From contig CAYTFK010000196.1 of the NCBI GenBank assembly GCA_964436865.1, forward strand, positions 1-13,060: a stretch of 13,060 nucleotides of DNA. The letters run 5' to 3'. Source of the DNA: JAXGPP01 sp964436865. Its GTDB lineage: Bacteria > Planctomycetota > Planctomycetia > Pirellulales > Thermoguttaceae. Below are positions 6,676 through 13,060 of this stretch, in pieces. A program made the position numbers and the translations under genes. Numbering within the stretch: the stretch's first letter is position 1; each line of letters opens with the position of its first letter. The notes beneath the pieces were generated by a model. That model ran no database searches and had not been told where the DNA came from. It saw only the letters and a list, made by a program, of their open reading frames with translations.

Positions 6676-7127
6676 CGGATCTTCAGCCTTACGGAATGGT
6701 ATAGGGTGCACTTACCCCTGACTGCGGCGGCAAGAGCTGAAGACGTGTCGAGCAATCGAACGGCACCCGTGGCGCCGCAGCAACAATGCGAGACTCGACA
6801 CGGTTTCTGCCCACAGAGACGCCCACGAGCGGCCCGGCGCCACACGTCAAGCTTACGTTGCCGGGCACTGGTTGGGGGGAGCGACCTCAGGTCGCGCTTG
6901 CCGTTCTCGAAAATCGAGCGTTGCATTGGAGCGATTTGCACGGCCAGACCCCTCCTGAAAAGGGACCACGACCCCTCCACCTCGCGCGTCCATGGCTGTT
7001 CCGCCGCGAGAATGAGGCGATTAAGATAGGGCAACGAGCGGTCCAATCCGCTTCGACGTGGCAGCCGGCCTTTTTTGATCGGTGCCGCCGCGTCCTTACT
7101 GGCATACCCCCACCGCGAGTCCCGCCC
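6676..7127. other. 452-bp divergent intergenic region without a convincing gene
   Basis: It lies between the divergent sensor and oxidoreductase genes. Open frames cross it on both strands, but their peptides are low-complexity, Arg/Pro/Cys-rich and match nothing I know. Two inverted repeats are visible: GCGACC-TCA-GGTCGC (6881-6895) and AAATCG (6911-6916) with CGATTT (6932-6937). Their role is unknown. Promoters for both flanking genes should be here, but no clear -35/-10 pair stands out. TAAGAT at 7022-7027 is a weak -10 candidate for the oxidoreductase. Confidence 0.5.
6881..6895. repeat. Short perfect inverted repeat
   Basis: GCGACC-TCA-GGTCGC is a 6-bp perfect dyad with a 3-nt centre in the sensor/oxidoreductase divergent gap. 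It might be an operator or a small hairpin. In a GC-rich genome a match this short can be chance. Confidence 0.3.
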
Positions 7128-8453
7128 ATGAACGCTTCACACCGCACCAGCCGCCGACAATTCCTTCACACTTCGATTGCCGCTACTGCCGGTTTGACGA
7201 TGATCGCGCCCAGGCGTCTGTGGGGCGCCAACGACCGCTTGAACTTCGCCTCGATCGGCGTCGGCGGGATGGGTGCGGCCGATCTGAGCAGCATCGCCCG
7301 GCGACCGGAAGTGAACGTGGTGGCGCTGTGCGACGTCGATGCCAACACGCTTGCCAAGGCCGCCAGCAAGTATCCACAGGCCAAGCTCTTCCGCGATTTC
7401 CGCAAGCTCTTCGATGAGATGGGCGATTCGTTCGACGCCGTGAACGTGTCGACGCCCGACCACACCCATGCCCCGGCCGCGATGACGGCCCTGGCTCACG
7501 GGAAACACGTTTATTGCCAGAAGCCGCTCACGCACGATGTCTACGAGTCGCGCCAGCTGGCCATCGTCGCCCACCAGAAGGGGCTGGTCACGCAGATGGG
7601 CATCCAGATCCATTCCGAACCGCCTTACCGCCGGGCCGTGAAGATCATCCGCGATGGAACCCTGGGAAAGATCCGCGAGGTCCATAGCTGGAGCGGGAAG
7701 AAGTGGGGTTATGCCGGTCCGCGGCCCGATCCCGCGCCGGTGCCGGAGAATCTCGACTGGGATCTGTGGATCGGCACCGCGCCGATGCGGCCGTTCGCCC
7801 CGGGCGCGTATCATCCCGCCAACTGGCGGAAATGGCTCGACTTCGGCGCCGGCACGATGGGCGACATGGGAATTCACATCCTTGATCCGGTGGCCAACGC
7901 CCTGAAATTGGGCGCCCCCCGGACGATCGTCTCGTCGAGCGATGTCCCGCCGCCGGAATCGTTTGCCCTGGACAACCGGGTGGAGTACACGTTTGCCGGC
8001 ACGGATCTGCTGACCGACGGATTCAAGCTCACGTGGTACGACGGCGACCAGCGGCCCGACACGTCGGCCTGGCCGGTTGCCGATGTCAGGATGCCCGATC
8101 AAGGTTCGATGTTCGTGGGCGAGAAAGGCTATATGCTCCTGCCGCACGTCGGCGAACCGGTGCTCCTGCCGCGCGACGCGTTCGATGGCTTCATGCCGCC
8201 GCAGGTCGAGGATGGCGACCACTGGGACCAGTGGGTCTCGGCGTGCCTGGGGACGGGCCAGACGACAGCCGGCTTCGACTATGCCGGCCCGCTCACCGAG
8301 ACGCTGCTTCTGGGCGTGATCGCCAATCGCTTCCCGACGCAAGCGCTGGAGTGGGACGCGGAGAAACTCCAGTTCACCAACTTTGGCGAGGCCAACAAGC
8401 TCCTCCGCCGTACGTACCGCGAAGGCTTCGAAGTGCCGGGCCTCAGCGGCTGA
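7128..8453 (+). CDS. Tat-exported Gfo/Idh/MocA-family oxidoreductase
   Basis: This 441-aa predicted NAD(P)-dependent oxidoreductase, likely acting on sugars or related polyols, is exported folded by the Tat system. The Tat signal has SRRQFL (8-13) and the hydrophobic stretch SIAATAGLTMIAP (16-28). The Rossmann fold follows with IGVGGMGAADL (43-53) and ALCDVD (66-71). Next come VSTPDHTHAPAAMTALAHGK (107-126) and CQKPLTHDVYESRQL (130-144), where Lys132 is the family's catalytic Lys of the [EQ]KP motif. GDMGIHILD (245-253) is the conserved Asp/His motif of the C-terminal domain. Planctomycetes carry many paralogues of this secreted subfamily. The ATG at 7128 is preferred because the Tat motif starts there; the frame is open further upstream to 6786, but that part is not protein-like. 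No Shine-Dalgarno is seen. The exact substrate is unknown. Confidence 0.93.
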   Translation: MNASHRTSRRQFLHTSIAATAGLTMIAPRRLWGANDRLNFASIGVGGMGAADLSSIARRPEVNVVALCDVDANTLAKAASKYPQAKLFRDFRKLFDEMGDSFDAVNVSTPDHTHAPAAMTALAHGKHVYCQKPLTHDVYESRQLAIVAHQKGLVTQMGIQIHSEPPYRRAVKIIRDGTLGKIREVHSWSGKKWGYAGPRPDPAPVPENLDWDLWIGTAPMRPFAPGAYHPANWRKWLDFGAGTMGDMGIHILDPVANALKLGAPRTIVSSSDVPPPESFALDNRVEYTFAGTDLLTDGFKLTWYDGDQRPDTSAWPVADVRMPDQGSMFVGEKGYMLLPHVGEPVLLPRDAFDGFMPPQVEDGDHWDQWVSACLGTGQTTAGFDYAGPLTETLLLGVIANRFPTQALEWDAEKLQFTNFGEANKLLRRTYREGFEVPGLSG

Positions 8454-8495
8454 TCGGCAGCAAACCGCCGCTCGCAGTCTCTCAGCCCGAAGAAT

Positions 8496-8525
8496 GCACC
8501 GCCGGATCGCCGAGTCCGGCGGTGC
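8496..8525. terminator. Bidirectional intrinsic terminator candidate
   Basis: GCACCGCCGGA and TCCGGCGGTGC form a perfect 11-bp stem with an 8-nt loop, in the 88-bp gap between convergent genes. On the plus strand it is followed by CTAGTTTACC, and on the minus strand by ATTCTTC. Both are only mildly T-rich, but stem strength and position fit a shared terminator. Confidence 0.7.
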
Positions 8526-8541
8526 CTAGTTTACCGACCGC

Positions 8542-9405
8542 TCAGGCAATAAGAACATAGTACGAAGCGATGTTGGACGGCGCGCCCATTTCGTCATGAG
8601 TCTGGGCGGTGGCATAGCCCTGCTGAAGTCCGGGAAATGAGGCGATCAGACTGAACGTTCCATCGGACTGCACCGTGGCCGTGTACCCGTAGCTGGCCAG
8701 GACGCCACCGAACTGCACGATCATTCCCTGCAACTGGCTGTCGTAATCGCTTACGTTGCCGGAGAACGCCCAGGAGCCCTCATCTCCTCGATATCCAGTG
8801 AAATTGGTGATCTCGGGCGGTTCGTTGCTCGGCAACACGGTGACTTTGAACGTGGTCTCGGCATAGAGGCCGCCGGAATCGGTACCGCGGATCGTGAGAT
8901 AGGTTTCCCCGACGGAACTGGGCATGATCTGCAGTTCGCCGTAGGGGTTCACTTCGGCATATAGAATGATGCTGCTTCCGCCCGTCTCGGTCACGTCATA
9001 GGTGAGCCAGCATCCGTCCTCCGCGTCGTCGAATGCCGACCAGACATTGACCAGTGGGCCGGAGCCGTTCTGATTCCAGACCTGGTCGGCGATGCCAGAG
9101 GTTGTCGGCGCCGTGTTGACTGGATACCACGAATCGATACTGGCGGGCAGCGCGTCAACCAATCTCGGCTGTTCCGACACCATCGCCAGATCGACCAGGG
9201 CCGGTTTGAGCGTGACGGTCGAGCTTTGCTGTGGCACCAGAGGGGCCGACAGTATCATGTCGGCCTCCAGCGGGCCGATGAACTCCATTTCGCCTGGCGC
9301 GGCGGCGGTGAGCATGGCACGCCGTTCGAGGGATTCGATCCGGAGCGGGTGCCAGCGAGGCGAGCGGCGGGAAGATGGAAGTGATGTTTTGAAGCTGCTG
9401 AACAT
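8542..9405 (-). CDS. Secreted LEPR-XLL-like protein with two Ig/cadherin-like domains
   Basis: This 287-aa predicted surface or secreted protein has a basic N-terminus followed by IESLERRAMLTA (23-34). That is a variant of the LEPR-XLL motif at the start of many large exported planctomycete proteins. Residues 35-95 are a Pro/Ser-rich linker. About 96-192 look like a cadherin-like beta-sandwich: NTAPTTSGIADQ, then VWSAFDDAEDGCWLTYDV (121-138), GELQIMPSSVGETYLTI and TDSGGLYAETTFKVTV (175-190). About 195-287 form a second Ig-like domain that begins NEPPEITNF and contains GTFSLIASFPGLQQG (249-263). No enzyme domain, dockerin or sorting signal is visible. It is short for this class, whose members often exceed 1000 aa. 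The start at 9405 is backed by GGAGA 7 nt upstream. It lies 214 bp downstream of the kinase gene on the same strand, with a hairpin between, so probably has its own promoter. Function unknown. Confidence 0.8.
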   Translation of the reverse strand: MFSSFKTSLPSSRRSPRWHPLRIESLERRAMLTAAAPGEMEFIGPLEADMILSAPLVPQQSSTVTLKPALVDLAMVSEQPRLVDALPASIDSWYPVNTAPTTSGIADQVWNQNGSGPLVNVWSAFDDAEDGCWLTYDVTETGGSSIILYAEVNPYGELQIMPSSVGETYLTIRGTDSGGLYAETTFKVTVLPSNEPPEITNFTGYRGDEGSWAFSGNVSDYDSQLQGMIVQFGGVLASYGYTATVQSDGTFSLIASFPGLQQGYATAQTHDEMGAPSNIASYYVLIA

Positions 9406-9598
9406 GGGCGAGTCTCCGCGTGTCGAAGTGCCGAGGCAACCCGACCGCCTGTCGCCTGTCGCTCAGCGGAAAGTCCCCCGGCATTCATGCTAATTGCGAT
9501 CAAGCCCGAAAAGCGCGCAAGAAAACCGCAATTTTGGCGGAGAACTCCCCAAAAGAATGGCAGCCTTCACTGCAATTGCCCCCACAGGGGAGTGCGAA

Positions 9599-9619
9599 TT
9601 CAGCTCGAAAGTAGCTGAA
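9599..9619 (-). terminator. Hairpin abutting the kinase stop codon
   Basis: TTCAGCT and AGCTGAA form a perfect 7-bp stem around a 7-nt loop. It touches the kinase stop codon (9620-9622) on the downstream side. There is no long T-tract, so it may be a weak terminator or an RNA-stabilising element that partly separates the sigma-kinase unit from the LEPR-like gene. Confidence 0.4.
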
Positions 9620-11788
9620 CTAGGGGGGCTCGATGAGCATAGTTGGTCGAACGGGCTTCACGGAGACTTTCCGTGCGATCAGTTCCTTAAACCGCGGTTC
9701 TGCGTGGAGCGCGGTCAGGTGCGGATTGATCGATATAGTCTCCGAAGTGACGCCTTTTTCGATGGCCAGAGCCACGCAAGCCAGGGCTTTGTCCACGTAT
9801 TGGCGATTGCGTTTGGCGTAGGAACCGAACACCGAGGCCGCGTTGCTGTAGGCATGTGGACCGAGCGGGCCGACTTGGAGGGCGCGTTCGGTGCCTTCGA
9901 CCATCGATGGTGCCACGAAGCCGTTTCGGTCAAGCGTTTGTTGGTAGGCTCGCAACAGGCACTCATGGGCTTGAGGCAGACTCGCGTCAGCCTCAATCGC
10001 CTTGAGGGACCATTTCAGAGCTTCCTGCGTCCGGCTCCGTAGAATGCAGCTATACGCGAGGTTGCTGAACACGGGGGCGGACTGAACTCCCCCGGCGATC
10101 GCTTCCTCGTACAGCCGAATCGCTTCCTCGTGGTGATTGAGCCGGCTCAAACAATAGCCTCTCAGAGCGCTCAGTCGGGGCGATGGCCGGAGCCGTGAGG
10201 CGTTGCCGAAATCGGTCATCGCTTCGACCAGTCTCTCCCGCCGCATGTTGGCGGTGCCGCGCGCCACGAGAGCATCGACATACGTCGGATCGGACTGCAC
10301 TGCGGCGCTAAAGCACTCGATCGCCAGGTCGTACTCGCCGCGCTGGGAATGCTCGGTGCCCTGGCGATATTGCCGGACCGGATACGGGTCGCGATTGGCG
10401 AGACCGACGCCGGCCAAGGCGGCGATGCCCAGCAGCAGAATACCGATGCCCGCGGTGAAACCGCGATGGCCGCGGACCCAGCGGCCCGTTCGTCGCGGCA
10501 GGGCGAGTTGGGCCCGGAAACCGGCCTCCAGTTCCGCAGCCGAGCCCGGCCGCGCCTCCGGCGCATAGGCGAGGCACGCGTGCACCAGGTCCGCTACGGC
10601 ATGGTTCACCGCCCGATTGCGGTTTCTTAACGGCACCGGGCCCTTGGCCTGCAGATCGAGCAACCGGGCGGCCGCATCGCGGAGCGAGCCGTCGCGCAGG
10701 TCCACATCGAACGGCAGCGAGCCCGTCAGCAGCTCATACGTAATGACACCAAGCGAGTACAGGTCAGATCGCAGATCGGGAGGTCCTCCGGCGGCACCCG
10801 GTTCGACGATCACCGAGCGCAGCTCTTCCGGCGCCATGTAGGGGAGCGTACCGCCGCACCGGGCTCCTCCCGCTTGATTGTCGTGCGACAGGTTGAAGTC
10901 CAGCAGCAGCGGCCGGCATTCACTCGACAGCAAGACGTTCGACGGCTTGAGATCGCGGTGGCAAATGCCGCGGCTGTGAGCGTGGGCCAGCGCCGCGGCC
11001 AGTTCGGCCGCGAAGAACAGCACCGCGTCGACGTAGCTGCCGCGCCGGATCGCGGACACCGTACGCGCGGACGTCGCGCCGTCGCGCTGCCCTACTCCCA
11101 CCACTAGATCGGCGATCGCCGAGGCACGCTGCGGGACTCGACCACCCGAGAATACGTGGTCGAGAACGTCCGACAGCGTTGCCCGCCCCAGGTACGGCAT
11201 GCAAACCGCCGTGAGCCCCGTTTCATGATCTTCCTGGACCGAGTGCACCGGCACGATGTTCGGATGATCGAGTTTTCCCAGGATGGCCGCTTCGTTGCCT
11301 CCTCCGGACATCACCTTCACCGTCACCAGCCGGCCGCCCAACGCCTCCTCCGATGCCAGGAAGACCCGGGCAAAGGTGCCGCGTCCGATCTCCGCAATCA
11401 GCGAGAAGCCAAGAAAGCTCTCGCCGGCATCGGGCCAGACCGCAGGCTGCTCGGGCGCCTGAAGCGATGGATCGGCGCTAAGGAGGTTCTGCACGACGAT
11501 GAGCATGTAAAGCGACCGCTGCAAAGCGGGAAATCGCCGCGAGAAGCCGTCCGGGTCGACTCGTTCGCCCGACTTGAGCCGGTAGCAATACTCCTCGTAG
11601 GCCAGTTCCAGCGCGATCGAACGGTTCCGCCGCAGTTCGGGCCGTTCTTCGAGCAGCCGCCGCACGTCGGGTGTCTCGCCTCGGGCCCAGCGGGCGCGGG
11701 CTTCGGTGGCAATGCGATCTCCGCTGGCCGCTGAGGGGCGAATCTCGGTCGACCAGTCGGTGATGCGCGTGCTGCCCGACAAACTCAT
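9620..11788 (-). CDS. Membrane Ser/Thr protein kinase with C-terminal TPR domain
   Basis: This 722-aa Hanks-type kinase is predicted to be membrane-anchored. About 20-105 form an Arg/Leu-rich N-terminal region with FSRRFPALQRSL (82-93), as in planctomycete kinases linked to ECF sigma genes. The kinase domain (about 128-425) has the glycine loop GRGTFARV (135-142), ATP Lys in TVKVM (K158), a candidate alpha-C Glu (E166), HRDLKPSN (277-284), LDFNL (296-300) and MAPE (318-321). There is a roughly 40-residue insert around 210-250. A single membrane helix spans about 443-464. TPR-like repeats fill about 473-700, which the single helix would place across the membrane. The metal-binding DFG reads DFN. 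The start ATG overlaps the sigma stop (ATGA), with GAGGA 9 nt upstream inside the sigma gene, so translation is probably coupled. The kinase likely acts on or with the sigma factor. Confidence 0.93.
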   Translation of the reverse strand: MSLSGSTRITDWSTEIRPSAASGDRIATEARARWARGETPDVRRLLEERPELRRNRSIALELAYEEYCYRLKSGERVDPDGFSRRFPALQRSLYMLIVVQNLLSADPSLQAPEQPAVWPDAGESFLGFSLIAEIGRGTFARVFLASEEALGGRLVTVKVMSGGGNEAAILGKLDHPNIVPVHSVQEDHETGLTAVCMPYLGRATLSDVLDHVFSGGRVPQRASAIADLVVGVGQRDGATSARTVSAIRRGSYVDAVLFFAAELAAALAHAHSRGICHRDLKPSNVLLSSECRPLLLDFNLSHDNQAGGARCGGTLPYMAPEELRSVIVEPGAAGGPPDLRSDLYSLGVITYELLTGSLPFDVDLRDGSLRDAAARLLDLQAKGPVPLRNRNRAVNHAVADLVHACLAYAPEARPGSAAELEAGFRAQLALPRRTGRWVRGHRGFTAGIGILLLGIAALAGVGLANRDPYPVRQYRQGTEHSQRGEYDLAIECFSAAVQSDPTYVDALVARGTANMRRERLVEAMTDFGNASRLRPSPRLSALRGYCLSRLNHHEEAIRLYEEAIAGGVQSAPVFSNLAYSCILRSRTQEALKWSLKAIEADASLPQAHECLLRAYQQTLDRNGFVAPSMVEGTERALQVGPLGPHAYSNAASVFGSYAKRNRQYVDKALACVALAIEKGVTSETISINPHLTALHAEPRFKELIARKVSVKPVRPTMLIEPP

Positions 11789-12363
11789 GAAGCGGATTCC
11801 TCAAGCAACCGTTTCAAGAATCGCCGCACGGTGCTCTCATCGATCCGCAGGGCGTGGGCGATCTCGCGATTGGTGCACCCCTGCATGCGAAGCTGAATAA
11901 TCTGGCGGCATACCGGTGGCTGGTCTTGGACCAGACGCTGCCATTGCTCGCGGGCCATGGCCACTTGTATGGGAGCGGGCTCTCGATCCTGGACTTCTGC
12001 AACGACGCGGCCGCAGGAGTCGAACAGCGACCGTTCTCGATTGATATCGTGCTTGTGTGTCTGCTGGCGGCGGGCTTCCATGCCGACCTTGTTGCGCGCC
12101 ATGGTTGCCAGATACCCGGCCAATTCCTCCGGTCGCTCAAAACGGTCGAGCCTCTCCGTGGTGCGAAAGAACGATGACCAGACAAGCTGGACAAAATCGA
12201 TCGAGTCGAATCCTGTGCGCAGGCGATGATTGAGCGCCCGCCGCACGGCGCGGCGAATCGAGCCGCCATAACGGTCGACCAGTTCCCAGGCGGCCTCCTC
12301 CGATCCGTCCCGCACTCGTTGGAGCAGGACACGGAAGTACTCATCATCGTTCTCGTATGCCAT
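11785..12363 (-). CDS. ECF-type RNA polymerase sigma factor
   Basis: This 192-aa sigma-70 family factor of ECF size has only regions 2 and 4. Region 2 (about 27-98) contains DSIDFVQLVWSSFF (53-66) and GYLATMARNKV (83-93). Region 4 (about 140-187) has CRQIIQLRMQGCTNREIAHA (152-171) and the recognition helix IDESTVRRFLKRL (174-186). The preferred start is ATG 12363, giving MAYENDDEYFRVLLQRVRDG, which fits the family. A frame open up to a GTG at 12507 adds 48 residues without similarity. Seven G residues lie just before the ATG, with AAGGG further upstream, so the ribosome binding site is not obvious. No anti-sigma gene is nearby. The overlapping kinase gene suggests phosphorylation-controlled activity, as proposed for planctomycete ECF-kinase pairs. 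Confidence 0.92.
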   Translation of the reverse strand: MAYENDDEYFRVLLQRVRDGSEEAAWELVDRYGGSIRRAVRRALNHRLRTGFDSIDFVQLVWSSFFRTTERLDRFERPEELAGYLATMARNKVGMEARRQQTHKHDINRERSLFDSCGRVVAEVQDREPAPIQVAMAREQWQRLVQDQPPVCRQIIQLRMQGCTNREIAHALRIDESTVRRFLKRLLEESAS

Positions 12364-12573
12364 CACCCCCCCGTGGAGCCCTTTTTGCAGAATTTCTGGA
12401 TTTCGTGCCCGCTTTTGTCCACGGTTCGCAATTAACGTCATAGGGGCGCGACTTGCGCGCCAGCCATAGGCGGCGTCCGGGAACGTCACTCGGCACCGGA
12501 AGAGCACCGCCTCCTGCGGGGCAGGTGGCAGCGCGCGAGTCAGCCCCGGCTGGATCCATTCTTATTGTGCTGG

Positions 12574-12592
12574 TTTACAGTTCGGCTGTAAA
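12574..12592. promoter_or_regulatory. Palindrome in the sigma / ANTAR divergent gap
   Basis: TTTACAG-TTCGG-CTGTAAA is a perfect 7-bp dyad with a 5-nt centre. It lies 44 nt upstream of the ANTAR gene start and about 210 nt upstream of the sigma start. It stands in a locally AT-richer patch, as an operator would. A small hairpin in the 5' leader of the ANTAR gene is the alternative reading. Confidence 0.45.
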
Positions 12593-12635
12593 TATCAGGC
12601 GTTTTCACACGGAATGCATTCTACGGCCCGACGCG

Positions 12636-13060
12636 ATGGCTGTCACCACAGCGCGGATTCCCAAGCGCGCAACCACTTTTCACCCCCTTAAGGTGGTGGT
12701 GCTAGTGGACAACCCGCTTTCGCGATCGCAGTTGGCTGCCATTCTGGCAGAGTTGGGCCATGACGCAGCGGCCGCCGACTGGGCAACTTGCGATGTCGCC
12801 GAACTATGCCGTTCACGCGAAACGGAACTGCTTCTGTTTGGTATCGGCCGAGAGGAACTCGGTGGTTTTGAAGCTTTGAAGGAGGGATTTGGCTCCTTCC
12901 CCTTTCCGGCGATCGCCGTCTCGGACGTCGACGACCCGAGTCTAATAGAATGGGCAGCCGAACGAGGCGTACAGGCCTGCCTCATCCAGCCGGTAAATAT
13001 AGCCAGCTTGCAGGCGGCCATCAGCGTTTCGCGGGCCCAATTCAATGCATTGCAGGCGGC
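12636..13060 (+). CDS. ANTAR-type response regulator with degenerate receiver, 3' end beyond window
   Basis: The 141 visible residues have a receiver-domain layout leading into an ANTAR (AmiR/NasT-type, RNA-binding antiterminator) output domain. The receiver shows LKVVVLVDNPLSRSQLAAIL (18-37), TELLLFGIG (63-71), PAIAVSD (91-97) and GVQACLIQPV (111-120). The join NIASLQAAISVSRAQFNALQ (121-140) matches the 'L-x-AI-x-x-A-x-x-RF-x-x-L' start of ANTAR proteins. Phosphorylation residues are lost: the acidic pair is DN (25-26), the phosphoacceptor Asp position is Gly69, the Thr is Ser96 and the conserved Lys is Gln118. It therefore probably works as a phosphorylation-independent regulator. The ATG at 12636 was chosen because about 17 residues then precede the first strand. 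The gene is divergent from the sigma factor and runs off the window. The ANTAR part itself is not visible. Confidence 0.75.
   Translation, partial: MAVTTARIPKRATTFHPLKVVVLVDNPLSRSQLAAILAELGHDAAAADWATCDVAELCRSRETELLLFGIGREELGGFEALKEGFGSFPFPAIAVSDVDDPSLIEWAAERGVQACLIQPVNIASLQAAISVSRAQFNALQA

Noticed and set aside
6603..7046. 147-codon minus-strand frame in the sensor/oxidoreductase gap
   Set aside because: It overlaps the start of the sensor gene in another frame, has an Arg/Cys-rich composition and no known domain. I kept the region as a gap without a convincing gene.
6786..7127. Upstream extension of the oxidoreductase frame
   Set aside because: It would put 114 unrelated residues before a clear Tat signal, which must be N-terminal.
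12364..12507. N-terminal extension of the sigma factor from a GTG at 12507
   Set aside because: GGAGG lies close to this GTG, but the extra 48 residues resemble nothing in ECF sigma factors, and ATG 12363 gives the normal length. It cannot be fully excluded.
12680..13045. Minus-strand frame opposite the ANTAR gene
   Set aside because: Its Ser/Arg-rich peptide has no recognisable fold, while the plus frame follows receiver-domain strand and helix pattern throughout.
1..13060. CRISPR array, tRNA/rRNA, insertion sequence or prophage
   Set aside because: I found no regularly spaced repeats, cloverleaf-like RNA, transposase motif, terminal inverted repeats or phage genes on reading both strands.

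Overview
The window looks like one end of a high-GC contig from a planctomycete, probably from a metagenome or single-library assembly. The lineage is inferred from gene content. There is an ECF sigma factor gene overlapping a membrane Ser/Thr kinase with C-terminal TPRs. There is a secreted protein whose N-terminus carries a degenerate LEPR-XLL motif. There are a Tat-exported Gfo/Idh/MocA oxidoreductase and a Tat-exported amidohydrolase, and Shine-Dalgarno sequences are often weak. The first 45 bases are not genomic: they are an Illumina TruSeq adapter preceded by what matches a standard i5 index, so the left edge is a real contig end.

Left part (46-3775). A LysE/RhtB-type exporter gene, cut by the contig end, lies 47 bp downstream of a Tat-signal amidohydrolase gene on the minus strand. 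Divergent from these is a plus-strand UPF0371/DUF1846 gene. The 359-bp gap between them holds at most a 39-codon minus-strand ORF and a weak promoter candidate.

Middle part (3776-8541). A minus-strand PLP-dependent decarboxylase (aromatic amino acid decarboxylase family, GTG start) converges on DUF1846. Upstream on the same strand is a CHASE4-HAMP sensor that stops just after a histidine-kinase-like H-box and has no ATPase domain. A 452-bp gap without a convincing gene separates it from the divergent Gfo/Idh/MocA oxidoreductase gene, which ends at a strong 11-bp hairpin probably acting as a bidirectional terminator.

Right part (8542-13060). On the minus strand, in order of transcription, come an ECF sigma factor, a Ser/Thr kinase (4-bp ATGA overlap), a small hairpin, and a 287-aa secreted Ig/cadherin-like protein. 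Divergent from the sigma gene is an ANTAR-type response regulator, cut by the window end, whose receiver has lost the phosphoacceptor Asp and the conserved Lys. A perfect 7-bp dyad lies in this divergent gap and could serve either gene.

The sigma-kinase pair most likely forms one signalling unit, a pairing known in Planctomycetes. The other genes look like independent accessory or housekeeping functions. I see no CRISPR array, phage, transposon or biosynthetic cluster. The most unusual items are the truncated sensor kinase, the pseudo-receiver ANTAR protein with the adjacent dyad, and the adapter-derived contig end.
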